Source: Tillus elongatus (Eukaryota; Arthropoda; Insecta; Coleoptera; Cleridae). Taken from it: 64,000 nt of DNA. The notes below the pieces were generated by a model, which had not been told where the DNA came from, did not search any database, and saw nothing but the letters and a program-made list of their open reading frames with translations. Shown here piece by piece: positions 1 through 13,670 of the stretch. Position numbers and translations under genes: made by a program. Positions within the stretch are counted from its first letter, which is position 1, and every line of letters begins with the position of its first letter. The DNA lies in NCBI GenBank assembly GCA_964006375.1, contig OZ023266.1:18322090-18386089 (forward strand). The letters are read 5' to 3'.

Positions 1-57
1 GAAACACGTAGGGCTTTTACTTAATAAATTGATTCTGGAGTATAGCCTTGTTCTGTT

Positions 58-712
<655 letters not shown>

Positions 713-908
713 GGGGGATTAGTTGAACGTAACATTTATGTCCCTAAAGATGTTGTATTCAAATTGTTGAATTCTTATTTTACATGAATTATTTTCCATT
801 CAATTTGCTACAACAGACACTCCTTTAGATGTCCAATAGGAAGACATCTTCTTGAAGTTTAAGTTCTCGGTGGTATTTTGGCTGTAATTGACCTTATAAT
901 ACCAGTCG

Positions 909-990
<82 letters not shown>

Positions 991-1023
991 TTAAGTTTTT
1001 GTGATGGTAATATTGTTATTTAT
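713..1023. other. Unassigned sequence with a (TA)n tract
   Basis: No coding potential is seen. A (TA)n microsatellite occupies about 911-987 and leads into the left arm of the palindrome that follows. The tract lacks the element half-sites normally found beside it. Confidence 0.5.
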
Positions 1024-1259
1024 ATAAAACTCTTTATTATATGCCGAGCTTTCGGAAAAAAATTATTCTAATCTCAAGGAAATAACGTGAGTTTTACTAA
1101 ACTAATTATTTAATAACAAAAATGAAAAAACCTTTTTATAAATTTGAAAGGTTTTTTTCATTTTTGTTATTGAATAATTAGTTTAGTAAAACTTACGTTA
1201 TTTCCTTGAGAATGGATTAAATTTTTTCCGAGAGCTCGGCATATAATAAAGAGTTTTAT
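1024..1259. repeat. Long near-perfect palindrome
   Basis: The left arm begins ataaaactctttattatatg and the right arm ends catataataaagagttttat, its reverse complement. The match continues inwards for about 110 bp per arm with few mismatches, to a centre near 1137-1146. (TA)n tracts lie on both sides (911-987 and 1294-1378). It looks like a foldback element or an inverted duplication. No coding content or hammerhead core is visible in it. Confidence 0.8.
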
Positions 1260-1291
1260 GTTGCAACTGACGGCTTTCCCACAATTTTTTG

Positions 1292-1380
<89 letters not shown>

Positions 1381-1682
1381 TATATATACAGGGTTGTCAT
1401 TTTTATATTGCACACTATTGCTATCTTCTAGACCTTTAAAGCTACAGAGTCGGGTAAACTATGAAAATATGTTACAATTTCATGCTCATTAGGAATTTGA
1501 AATGAAATTCCAGATAAATCAAGTGGTGACTCAAATATCCTGAAAAAAACTGGATTGTTGCGTTTTCTAATATCTTCCATATATTTTTATTACTTAGGCG
1601 AATGCTATGATATTTGTTAGGTTTACATAAGTCGTCGCGAGTTATCTACTACCGGTTTTAAAAATTTTCTAGGGCTACTAGA

Positions 1683-2075
1683 TCGTTAGGGTTTCATAAC
1701 CAACTTTAGGTGTTCTTACAGCAGCCATATTGGTTTTTTATAAGGTTGAATAGAGGAAAGAATTACAATTTTAATGATGTGGGAAATTTGTTTTTAATGA
1801 GAATCAAGTTGCCATAAAATTTAAGTGTCAACTGTATAAAATTTTCTTTTCAAAACTGAAACAATTGAATGCATGTTTTATTGTTTCATTGCAGATTCAC
1901 AGTACACCAGCATTAATTAATTTCATGACAAGTCAATTTGCAAAAAAACATTTAAAGATAGTTATTGAAATTAGATAACACCATTGAAAACGTAATTTTT
2001 TTCTCTATTCAACCCTATAAAAATACAATATGGCTGCCATAAGAAAATTCAAAATTGGCTATGAAAACCTAATGA
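1683..2075. mobile_element. MITE-like element with ~70 bp terminal inverted repeats
   Basis: The left end (tcgttagggtttcataacca...) and the right end (...tggctatgaaaacctaatga) are inverted copies over about 70 bp, including cagccatattg on the left and caatatggctg on the right. The interior of about 250 bp has no credible ORF. It is likely a non-autonomous DNA transposon. A related motif (tatggcagccatattgg) occurs at about 57584-57602. The (TA)n element starts about 16 bp downstream. Confidence 0.7.
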
Positions 2076-2090
2076 AAGGCTTGAAAAAAT

Positions 2091-3443
<1,353 letters not shown>

Positions 3444-4290
3444 TTTTAAATTAATGAGTTAGTATAGAAAACTACAATGAAAAACTTCTGACACAAGTAA
3501 CAGAATAACGATTTCTAATAAGAAAACAAAAGTATTTCATTAGAACTGTGCGTGTTCAATTGTGAAAAGCTTTTACCCCTGAGGGTGTGTACACACACAC
3601 ACACACCACCTCCCCGATGCCAACCAGCAGACACTGTCATCACACTCATTGCATTATATTATTGTTATTATTGTTTGTTCTACAACCGCCCAAGTAAACT
3701 TTCGTGCAGGATAAAATAGACATTTAGAACAACAAATAACGGCCTGACCTCACGCGTCGCTCGCCAACAAACACCCGTGGTTTCTACAAATGTAAAGTTG
3801 TAATTAACACACTTTGAGACTAAAATTACGAGCTCCAGTTGAAAAAGGTGTGAGCCAATTGTCGCTCAAGTTGAATGATGATATTGTGCTGGGTGTTTTT
3901 TCTTCTACGTTAGGGCGGGAAGCTCATTGGTATTTATAACAGTGAGCTTTTGTTGGCGAATAATATTTAATCCTCTAAATATAGCCTTCCTGTTTGGAGC
4001 TTTTGTGCTGAAGTTCCCATTGAACGTTATGGAATTATTTATTGAATTATGTGATACTGAGGTCTTTCAGAGACTTGTTTAGCTGAAATGTTCGCTGCGA
4101 GATTTCTTTCAGTGGCAGTAAGTTCATTATTTACCTAATAAATTCCACAGTGTGAGTTTTAAAAAGTGAAAGAGTGGTAACGTTTAATAAATTTCAGCTT
4201 TTTTAATCAAATTAGGGAATATTGTTAATGGTTAGGTTATATTTTGAAAAGAAACTTTGCTCTCTTACACTTACCACACTAGCTCACTAC
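3444..4290. other. Unassigned, mostly unique sequence
   Basis: No gene is recognised. A short (AC)n run lies at about 3592-3606, followed by a stretch of more balanced base composition (about 3610-3800) than its surroundings. It could be host intergenic or regulatory sequence, but nothing in it identifies a function. Confidence 0.4.
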
Positions 4291-4293
4291 CGA

Positions 4294-4438
4294 TTTTTAG
4301 TAAATTTTCTAAAAAAAAAAAAATCATTAATGAGGAGGTCGTGATTTTTGAATTTTGAAACATTTTCTTCAAATGAGCGCAAACTAGGATCCCTAGGACC
4401 CATTCCGGGGTCAGTTTCAATTTTTATATATTTATATA
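4294..4438 (+). mobile_element. (TA)n-core element, 5' fragment disrupted by mariner
   Basis: The 5' family end (atgaggaggtcg and caaatgagcgcaaactagg) leads to the point where (TA)n normally begins (tttatata). Here it is followed directly by a mariner terminal repeat (cagggtgtttc), so a TA-targeting transposon landed in the TA tract. Confidence 0.75.
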
Positions 4439-5985
4439 CAGGGTGTTTCAAAAATAATGGTCTATGTTACAGGTGCATATCCAGCACAAATAAGACTGTT
4501 TTTTCATATAAACATGGATCCGCAAATGCTTAGTTTTTTAAATACAGCGTGTTAAAATTATTTGTTTTTGTCAGTTTTTCACGAATAAGTCCGAGTCAAA
4601 TTCAAAATCAAAATTTTGGCGTGAAAATAGGCATGTGGGGGTTTTAGAGGGCAAGAAATTTAAATATGTTATTGTTAATAACACTGCTGGCAGAGGGCGC
4701 TACCTGTAAGACTATGCTTGCATTCAATTGGCTATAATTTTTTTGACACCCAGTAATATCGACCTACCGTATAGCTACATTGCAGCCCTTATCAATTGTA
4801 AGCAAAAAATTTATACTTGATTTCAATCTCTCAGACACACCATTTTCGAGATATTTCAAATTTTGTATGTCAATGTCGCTCAAAAATTAATTCTGCGACA
4901 AATCATAGGAATACATTTTTCACCTTTTAATTGCTATCAGTATGTATAAACTTAATTTCCTTATTATCTAGTTAAAAATTAAAATGTTACCAGAAAAAGA
5001 ACTGACAAGACACAATCATGAATATAAAATAAAAAGCCATGATAACAAACTTTGAACAAACCATTTAACAAAGTGGTTTCCATCGTTACGGGACTTGAAT
5101 TTTGCGTTTCCTTGTGACATATACTACATTTGACTTTTACGTTTGAGACTGCTCACTAAGTAATTAATTGTATTGTCCGTAATTTTTCTAATTAAATATG
5201 GAAGCCTTTACCAACAATGAACTAACAGACATGCATGTTATGTATGCACGGGCTTTTGATAACTGTTATGAGGCGAAACGACTGCGAGAAACAGCTACAT
5301 ACTTACATTATCTAATACATCGATCTGTCTCTTTCGAATATAGTATATTTTTTTACCAGGTACCATTAATAAAGTTACTGCTGATCGAGGCAGACCACGA
5401 AGTGCACGAAATCCTGATTTTGAAGAGGCTGTTCTGGATGAAATTGAAGAAAATTCAAAAACAAGTACTAGGGAAATGACCAGTTATCTGAGAGCATCCA
5501 ATGCAACGATATGGCGAGTTCTTCACGAGCAACAATTGCGTCCATATCACATCAACGTGTGTAGGCACTATCGCCTGAAAGAGATTTTATACCTCGCCTA
5601 CAATTTTTCCAATGGTTTCTTCAACATAATAATGTAGAGAACTTATTTAATTGTGTATTGTTCTCCGACGAGTCTGGATTTAGGCGCGAGGGGATCGTCA
5701 ATTTTCGCAACAGCCATATTTGGGCTGACGAAAATCCGCACGCAGTTTTTGAAAGGAATCATCAACAGCAATTTTCCTTAAATGTATGGGCTGGAATTGT
5801 AGGGTGTAATTTGATAGGACCAATTTTTTTTACCTCACAGACTTAATGCTACAACTTATCTTGAATTACTGCAAAACCAACTAAATGGGTTATTAGAAAA
5901 TGTACCTCTTGACATAAGACATAACCTGTGGTTTATGCATGACGGTCCCTCAGCTGCAGCAGCGCGTAATTCCATGGACGTCCCA
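4439..5985 (+). pseudogene. Tc1/mariner-type transposase, frameshifted and 3' truncated
   Basis: The left terminus is cagggtgtttcaaaaataat after a TA at 4437-4438. The coding remnant starts at 5198 (MEAFTNNELTDMHVMYARAF), a helix-turn-helix N-terminus common to insect elements of this group. It then changes frame near 5350 and again near 5600. Recognisable catalytic blocks are FSDESGF (first Asp), NVWAGIVGCNLIGPIF and a later HDGPSAAA (second Asp). The third catalytic block is missing because the copy stops near 5985, where a LINE on the opposite strand begins. Several frame breaks make it inactive. Confidence 0.85.
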
Positions 5986-7110
5986 TGATAACGTAGAATC
6001 CAGATGGATTCCCAAAACTTTACAGACGTGCCCTGTCTTATTGATTCGTTATCAGATCTCACATATAGGCTCAGATTCCGATGCACACTCACCGGAGAAA
6101 AATAAGCATTTCAGTCTTACGCGTGTTAAGAACCAGAACATTTCGCGAACATCAGGCTGACACCTGACACACACATTATCTGCACCACCAAGCTCTTCAA
6201 AACTTTCCCCTGAGATTGCAGCAGTGGTGTCATCTGCAAACAAAGTTAAGTGGTATTGCTGGAGATCATAAACGATATCGTTAAGAAAAATTGTAAACAA
6301 AACAGGGCCCAATATGCTGCCCTGCGGCACGCCGCTCAACACAGCTGTAAATCCAGACATATAGTTCCTACCTGCCTGTCTTATCCTGACAGCCTAGCTT
6401 CTCACAGACAGGTAGCTTTTTAGCCATAAATATGTATTTCCTCTTATGCCATAATGCTCTAATTTTTGCAATAAAAGGGAATGGTTGACCGCATCAAACG
6501 CTTTTGAAATGTCGAAAAATAGCCCGGCGGACTTGGACCCACTATTTATGTAATTCCAGACTGTCAGTAAGTGCTAGGCATCCTGAGTTGACAGCTGCCC
6601 ACGAAATCCAAATTTGCACGGAGACAGCAAATTGTATCTCTCCAAAAAGGAGCTGAGTCTTAGCAGAAATGCGTTCTCAAAGATCTTGGAAAAAACCGAA
6701 AGCAGCGCAATCGCTCTATAGTTGTCCAAAAGACGTGGTTCTTAATGAGAGAGACGACAATGACCGTCTTCATACTTTCAGGGAGACAACCGATCTCAAA
6801 TGACACATTTATAAGGTAAGTTAGTGGAGCCACCACAAGATGGGCAACCCCGCCAAGAAGACTACATGGTATTTCATCTATTCCTGATGAATTTTTAACT
6901 GAAACTAATTTTATGATCTCTAATACATCGTCCTCTGAGACAGGATATAAAAACATAGAATAGGGATTAGAGCAATTTTTCAATGCACAATTCATGCCAC
7001 AGTTTTTTGTAAGATACTTAACAGAGTCGACAAAGTGCGCATTGAAACTGTCAGCAATCATATTAAGATCTGTCATAACGAGTCCGTCACCAGACAGAAT
7101 ACTCAGAACT
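5986..7110 (-). pseudogene. Non-LTR retrotransposon reverse transcriptase fragment
   Basis: Minus-strand reading gives ordered RT blocks. An N-terminal part at 7076-6660 contains VKNSSGIDEIPCSLL. The middle part (about 6535-6400) contains FFDISKAFDAVNHSLLLQKL and ends at an in-frame stop (SYLSVRS*). The 6360-6052 part has GVPQGSILGPVLFTIFLNDI followed by LFADDTTAA, which holds the catalytic Asp pair. Block order and spacing suit a jockey/CR1-like LINE. The 5' endonuclease and the 3' end are absent. Stops and frameshifts show it is dead. Confidence 0.85.
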
Positions 7111-7777
7111 TATTTCGCTTAACCTTATTGTATCTACATTAGATGTATTTTGTCTGATATCTTTGCTTCATAATATAACAATTTTGTGTTAAATGTATCA
7201 TAAGAAGACTTCGTCAATGCATCGCAGCTTTAAACTGTATAACAATGAAGTGCGAGTCAAAAACCCCATAATTTCATCCACATCCGCTAAAAAGAGTCCA
7301 TTTAAATGCACATTAGTTAATTTTTGGCCACAGACGACCAACATATTTCAAGAGAAACACGCGCGACCCCTCTTCGAAACGTGTGTCCTGTTTCCGACTT
7401 ATTTCCGGTGCCCGCGATTCTAATTAAATAGATGATTTTTGTTTGCTTAGATAATCATTTAATAGGGGTCTAGTATTAGCTAACAGGGCTAGTTGCCCGC
7501 CCCTTCTTGCTTAGATAACATCAAGATTTTATCTGTCAACGTACATGCACCAGCCCTTAGTGTGTGTTTGTGTGTGTGCTACTCGAATACCCCTGCACGT
7601 TCTACTAATTCTTATTATTCATCCATTCATCGATCTAGATAATGCAGATATAGGGAAGATTGTCTAGATGACTTTCTTTGTACGATGACTATTGGGTTTT
7701 AAAGTGTTTCTTTTCTAATAAAAAAGTTTTTAATATACTTCTATGGTACTAATTAAAATATTTTAAATAAAGCAACC
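7111..7777. other. Unassigned sequence
   Basis: No gene, repeat boundary or regulatory site can be supported. A short gt-rich run lies near 7560-7580. Confidence 0.4.
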
Positions 7778-8716
<939 letters not shown>

Positions 8717-9207
8717 GAGTAAACTCCGCATCAAAATTTGGGTCTCTAGCTTTAAAACCAAAGAAGTTATGGGCAGTTAAAGAAACAAATTTTGGAGTTT
8801 TCCTCAAAACGTCAAACTCGCAATTTTAAACGTCAAAATTGGCAATGTTTAGGCAAAGAACGTGAAACAAATACGGATTTTGAAAAGAAAATGTTGCAAG
8901 AAGAGTGTTCTGCAAACCCTTAAGTTTCAGATTCAATCGCCATTGCCCTTCATTTTACTAAAATATTTACAGAAAATTCATTTCAAAAAGACCCTTCCTC
9001 TGATGTTTTGGCTGTCGGTTTAGTTAAGTTGATGCTTTCGCTGTAGGTTTAGCGAAGTTTATGGTTTAACGGTCTATAATTGTTTTTAAGCTAATGTTCG
9101 TAAAACAAATTCGTTAATGCATTTTTGCATTTTTTATCGAAATATGATGCGTTTGTAAGAAAAAATCTGGACGCAGTAAGTGCGTTTTGGTAGCGAATTT
9201 TCGGTAA
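8717..9207 (+). mobile_element. (TA)n-core element, right-half continuation
   Basis: It continues from the second tandem unit with the family's downstream sequence (cctcaaaacgtcaaa, tgcaaacccttaagtttcag) up to the inward hairpin end ctggacgcagtaagtgcg near 9168. The C-rich array follows, and the family sequence resumes at about 10262, so the array interrupts this element. Confidence 0.7.
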
Positions 9208-10261
9208 ATTTGCAGTTTAGCTCCCGAACGCTTTTCAAAAAACTGTTTTTAGGAAACCTGCCTAGACCTCCCCCCTAGATCCACAAACCCCAAGAAAAAT
9301 TTCTTGCTCACACCCCCCCAAGGAAGTTAAGGGACCAGGAGTGAGTAAGGGTGCTGAGCGGGGTAGGTAGTAAAAATATAAGCAGAAATATCGAATAAAA
9401 CGGGCTTGAAAGTTGCCTTTTTCACATCTTGACGCCATATCCCCCTTAAACCCTGCCTACCCCGCACAGCACCCCTATCTCCCCAGGTGCCGTAACTTCC
9501 TTGGCGGGTAGGAACAAGACATTTTTCTTGTGGTTTATGCAGCGAGGGTGACTGTATGCGCGCGAGGGGGAAGGAAAATCCCCACGACGAAGCAGCCACC
9601 CTCCAACCCCTGCTACAAGTCGATCGAACCGGGAATGGGGTCTGCTTCGTCGTAGACACCCCCCCCCCCCCACACCCCGTGTTTTGCAGTTAAGCCCCCG
9701 AACGCTTTTTAAAAAACTGTTTTATGAAGCTCCCCCGACCCTCCGGATCCACAATCCCCAAGAAAACTTATTGTTTGCACCCCCCCCCCAATGGTGTTAC
9801 GGGACCTGGAGTGAGTAGGGGTGCTGAGCGGGGTAGGTAGTAAAAAGAGAATATGAGCAGAAAATTCTAATAAAACGGGCTTGAAAGCTGTCTTTTTCAC
9901 ATCTTGAAGCCATATCCCCCTTAAACCCTGCTTCCCCCCCCCCCCCCCCCCCAGGTGCCGTAACTTCCTTGGCGGGCAGGAACAAGACATTTTCTTGTGG
10001 TTTATGCAACGAGGGTGTCTGTATGCACGCGAGGGGGAAGGAAAATTCCCACGACGAAGCACCGTCCAACCCCTGCCACAAGTTGAACCGGGGGGTTTGC
10101 TTTGTCGTAGACCCGCCCCGTGCACACACACAACCACTGTCGTTGCATAAACCACAAGAAAAACTTCTTGTTCATACCCCCCAAGGAAGTTACGTGACCT
10201 GGGGCAAATAGGGGTGCTGTGCGGGGTGGGTAGGGTTTAATGGGGATATGGCTTCAAATAC
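9208..10261. repeat. C-rich tandem array of inverted-repeat units
   Basis: About two and a half units of some 440-480 bp (roughly 9208-9685, 9686-10128 and a partial 10129-10261) share gctgagcggggtaggtag, aacgggcttgaaag and ttgacgccatatccccctta. Within each unit, one arm (ccaaggaagttaagggacc near 9328) is the reverse complement of a second arm (gtgccgtaacttccttggcg near 9488), so each unit can fold on itself. Homopolymeric C runs lie near 9660, 9780 and 9933-9951. The overlapping ORFs of 60-148 codons on both strands are by-products of the repeat. Confidence 0.8.
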
Positions 10262-10622
10262 ACAGCTTTCAAGCAGTTTTTGTATATTTTCAAATCATAA
10301 CTAATTTTGATAAAATATAGTACGTTGTTTCTACTACTTTTTCTACTACATAGGCTATACCGATAATCAGTTTGATGCCTGCTCTCAATTGCTATCAAAA
10401 ACATTTTTATGGAAATTCACTTCCGTAACACATTTGCTGCATCCAGAGTTTTGAAAAATGTTACTATATTTTCAAACAATAAATTTATTTTGATGAAATA
10501 TGGTACGTTGTTTCTACTATATAGGCAACCAAGTTTGATGCCTGCTTTCATCAAAGAAATACATTTGCTATTAAACATATTTTAAAGAAAATTCGCTACC
10601 ATAACGCACTTGCTGCGACCAG
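10262..10622 (+). mobile_element. (TA)n-core element family, 3' ends
   Basis: It contains two successive right ends of the family: cataacacatttgctgcatcc near 10425 (degenerate) and the better preserved accataacgcacttgctgcg near 10598. Each is preceded by tggtacgttgtttctacta. It is the continuation of the copy broken by the C-rich array. Confidence 0.7.
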
Positions 10623-10672
10623 AGATTTTTATTTTATTTGATAAACCACTTCAACGTCACAAGAATTATTCT

Positions 10673-10825
10673 CTAAATAAAGATTGGAACCTGTGATGAG
10701 CACTGATAAGTACACTTGGAGAACCCAAATCACCACAACACTAACCTTGTTAGTGAAACGATCGTCAGGTCTTTAAAAAGATGTGTGGTGGTAATTTGGG
10801 TTGTCCAAGTGTACTTTAGAAGAAT
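10673..10825. mobile_element. Penelope-like element tail, inverted pair
   Basis: A minus-strand PLE tail (gattggaacctgtgatgagc, acacttggagaacccaaatc) meets a plus-strand tail at about 10740. The plus arm has gttagtgaaacgatcgtcag, the 3' half of the hammerhead seen in other copies, but the CTGATGA half is missing at the junction. The two arms are inverted copies of the same sequence. Confidence 0.75.
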
Positions 10826-11149
10826 TATATTAAATGAAGACGTGGAGACTATTTCTCTGGCTTAACGAATGTTCGTTTCCGTTTCTGTAACCGTTTTCAA
10901 TAGTAATAGCGTTTTATTTCAATAATAACAGCATTTGTTGGCCTAAAACATGCACTGCCAGCCCTTTTGAATGACTAGCAACAAATTTATAATTAAGCAC
11001 CTAAGAATTAGTTGATGCATTTTTTTACAATACATAATTTATTCGAACTATGTTTCAAACCTTTAGAACAAAATATAAAATATACAAAATTTTCACCACA
11101 CACATTTACAGAAAAACATTTACAAAATAAATAAATAATTAAAAGTTTG

Positions 11150-11479
11150 GAAGCAGCAAGTGCCTTACCGTAGTGATTTTTCATAGAAATGATCTGGCAC
11201 CAAATATATTTTTTTTCTTGTAATAGAGATATCTAAATTTTGTTACATAGTTTGCTTTTTATATCGTACATCTACGTACTAAATCTGGTTACCATAGCTT
11301 TTTTTATTTTTGGAGATCATTTTTTTTCCGAAAATAACTACAAAATTTTCTGGAAAACCTGGTCCCATTATCCTCGCTAACAAACTTATCCATGCCACTT
11401 ACAGAAGCAAGGTACGTGCCAAATCTTATTAAAATCGGCCCGTTATTTTTTGAGTTATCGGTGTGACACACCCACACAC

Positions 11480-11566
<87 letters not shown>
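11150..11566 (-). mobile_element. (TA)n-core element, right half
   Basis: On the minus strand this carries the family sequence from a (TA)n tract (about 11486-11566), through ccgataactcaaaaaataac, to a degraded 3' hairpin (gcagcaagtgcc near 11153 on the plus strand). The 5' half beyond the TA tract is replaced by unrelated sequence from 11567. Confidence 0.75.
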
Positions 11567-11571
<5 letters not shown>

Positions 11572-13665
11572 TCCGGCCCCAACTAGCACAATTGGTCGCT
11601 GGAACGTGGCAGCGACTATCACGATAACTTTTAAGTTTGCCGATAGTCAGATATCCGTTATAGGAACGTTCCTATCACGGAGCAACCACCAAAATCGGGA
11701 ATGGTTGCTACGTTACGGCGTGGTATCGGGAACTTATCCGGCTGCGTTCCAACGCCGTAGCCTTCACGTAGGGACGAAGTTGCGAAACGGTAACAGCCAC
11801 TGTCACTGGACTAATTATTACCTACCTCTGTTTTTGTGCTTGCTTTCTTTCTCTTGAAAATTATTTCAAGAATAATATCTCTCCCACACTCTATGTTCTA
11901 AAACCATCTTTCTTTTATTTCAATTCTATAGATATTAACGACACCACGAGTCAACATGAATAATTAAGCTTTCTGATGCTTTATATTTGGATGTCTTGAG
12001 TGTTTAAAGCTCAACGGATGCAAGTGTACTGTCAAAATATAGGGATCTCTGCATCCAAAAATTACGCGCCTTCGAAATTTGCAGTTTTTAATAAAAAGAA
12101 TATATCACGTAATATACGACATTCTACATCATTACCCGCAAAGTGCTGCAAATTGTATTCTAATTTACTTTCCTACACATGAAACTTGATTGTGTAAAGA
12201 TTTGCGACTAGAACTACAAAAACAGCAATAAGTATTCTTTTAGATATTTATCCTAACAGTGGAGGTGATAATGGCGTCGTAGATCATAAAATGTCGTATT
12301 TCAAAACAAACACTTTGAAATATGGAACTTGGAAGTAGTTATAACTTGTCTGTGGTGAAGAATACCGAAAATCCGGAACTTAGAAATTACTTTCACTAAA
12401 AACTACCAAATGGGACTATCATTCAACATTGTATAGTTACTTTGCAGTAACGGCTACGTCTTAATTTGTTAATTGGGTGTTTATAGTTCTCTTTGCCCTC
12501 TATGGTTTCGAATAGAGAAAGATAGTTTTGACATTCTGTGCTTTGTCTGTCATCTGTCATTTTTTACTTGAAGTTTTTAGTTGATGGCGTACATGCGTTT
12601 TTGTGTTTTGTACGGCATTATCGTTTTCAAAAGGAAAGTGCGTTATAAAAAATTAAATAAAGTAAACGTAAACCATTTGATTTTAATATATGTAATATAT
12701 TTGTAAACGCACTGTGGCTTATTTTATGACAATGATACCATGTTCTAAGTTGTTCCAATAGCGAAATTTGTGAAACGATAGAATATTGTTCTCGATCTTC
12801 ACTATAAAATTCATTGTCATCTTCAGGAGGGATGATGCAGTCACCCTCATCACAGTAATTGAAACATGGTTGGTATACTGTTTTAAAACAACTCTCTTCA
12901 CTTGTATTAAATGTTTCACTGGTGTTTGTTGACAATAATGGCGTGTTCATAACAGCATTATACTGTGTTAAACTGCTATTTTCACCTGTTTCACTTTCCT
13001 TTAAAATGTTGTAGAATGTCTGTTAAGTTTTGTTTGTTTCTCAAGTGACTTGCTTTTATTGATGTATGACATTATTATTGGATCACACATATTAACACTC
13101 TACTAGACTTACACAACAGCATGTTGAGATTAAACAATCATCCATTATAAATGAGTGGGACTGTAGGATGAAAAATACTTTATAGTGAAGTTGAAAGGTT
13201 ACTACTACTTTATAGTCGCCACGAATAGTAAAATTTATTTCTTCAGGTAGCGGAAACGTGACTACCACCAGTATATATCACCAAGAAGTTCCACAACTAT
13301 AAGGTGTAAGATGAAAGGGCCGGCAACGTCGCGGCGACTATTAATGCTACTTGACAGTGGCTGCAACTTTGATGTAGCTTTTCAGTAACATAAGATAGTT
13401 TCGGCTACTGTCATTTGCTACCTTCAAGTTCCTGGAACTTTTGAGTTGTTCTGTGAGTAACAACGTCGTCCCTAATACCTTGAAAGAAACTAAGAAGTTG
13501 CGTAACTCTAAAGTAGGTGAATAATAAGTAATTGTCACTGCTGTAATATAAAGTTATTTTAACCACAGTGTCGTAGAATTAGTGGCGATTACGTAATAAC
13601 TACTGATTTCAAGTTCCGATCTCAGTTGCAATCACTTTGGTGCTAGCGGAGGGATGGGAAGTATT
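11567..13665. mobile_element. Candidate DNA transposon, family unassigned
   Basis: The region has a composition unlike its neighbours and is dense in short variants of gtagc/cgactat motifs in both orientations near its ends (11580-11820 and 13190-13620), as in subterminal repeats. Its ends are imperfectly inverted: ccccaactagcacaa at the left, and ttggtgctagcggaggg at the right. One internal minus-strand ORF (12627-12950) has a transposase-like block. Target-site duplication is unclear. Boundaries and class are inferred. Confidence 0.4.
12627..12950 (-). pseudogene. Transposon-associated ORF fragment
   Basis: A 107-codon ORF with an acidic N-terminal half and a C-terminal block SLLEQLRTWYHCHKISHSAF followed by TNILHILKSNGL. 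That block resembles the N-terminal region of proteins repeatedly found with insect DNA transposons, in which a Leu-rich 'WA..F.ISH.AL..LL.IL' pattern precedes the catalytic part. The catalytic part is not present, and the homology is from memory of the pattern only. It may be a truncated exon of a transposase. Confidence 0.4.
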
Positions 13666-13670
13666 TCAAG

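Noticed and set aside
3591..3606. Short (AC)n run as a regulatory feature
   Set aside because: Simple repeat without any other signal.
9327..10211. Overlapping ORFs of 60-148 codons on both strands in the C-rich array
   Set aside because: Frames are not kept between the repeat units, and the same DNA is open on both strands because of its composition.
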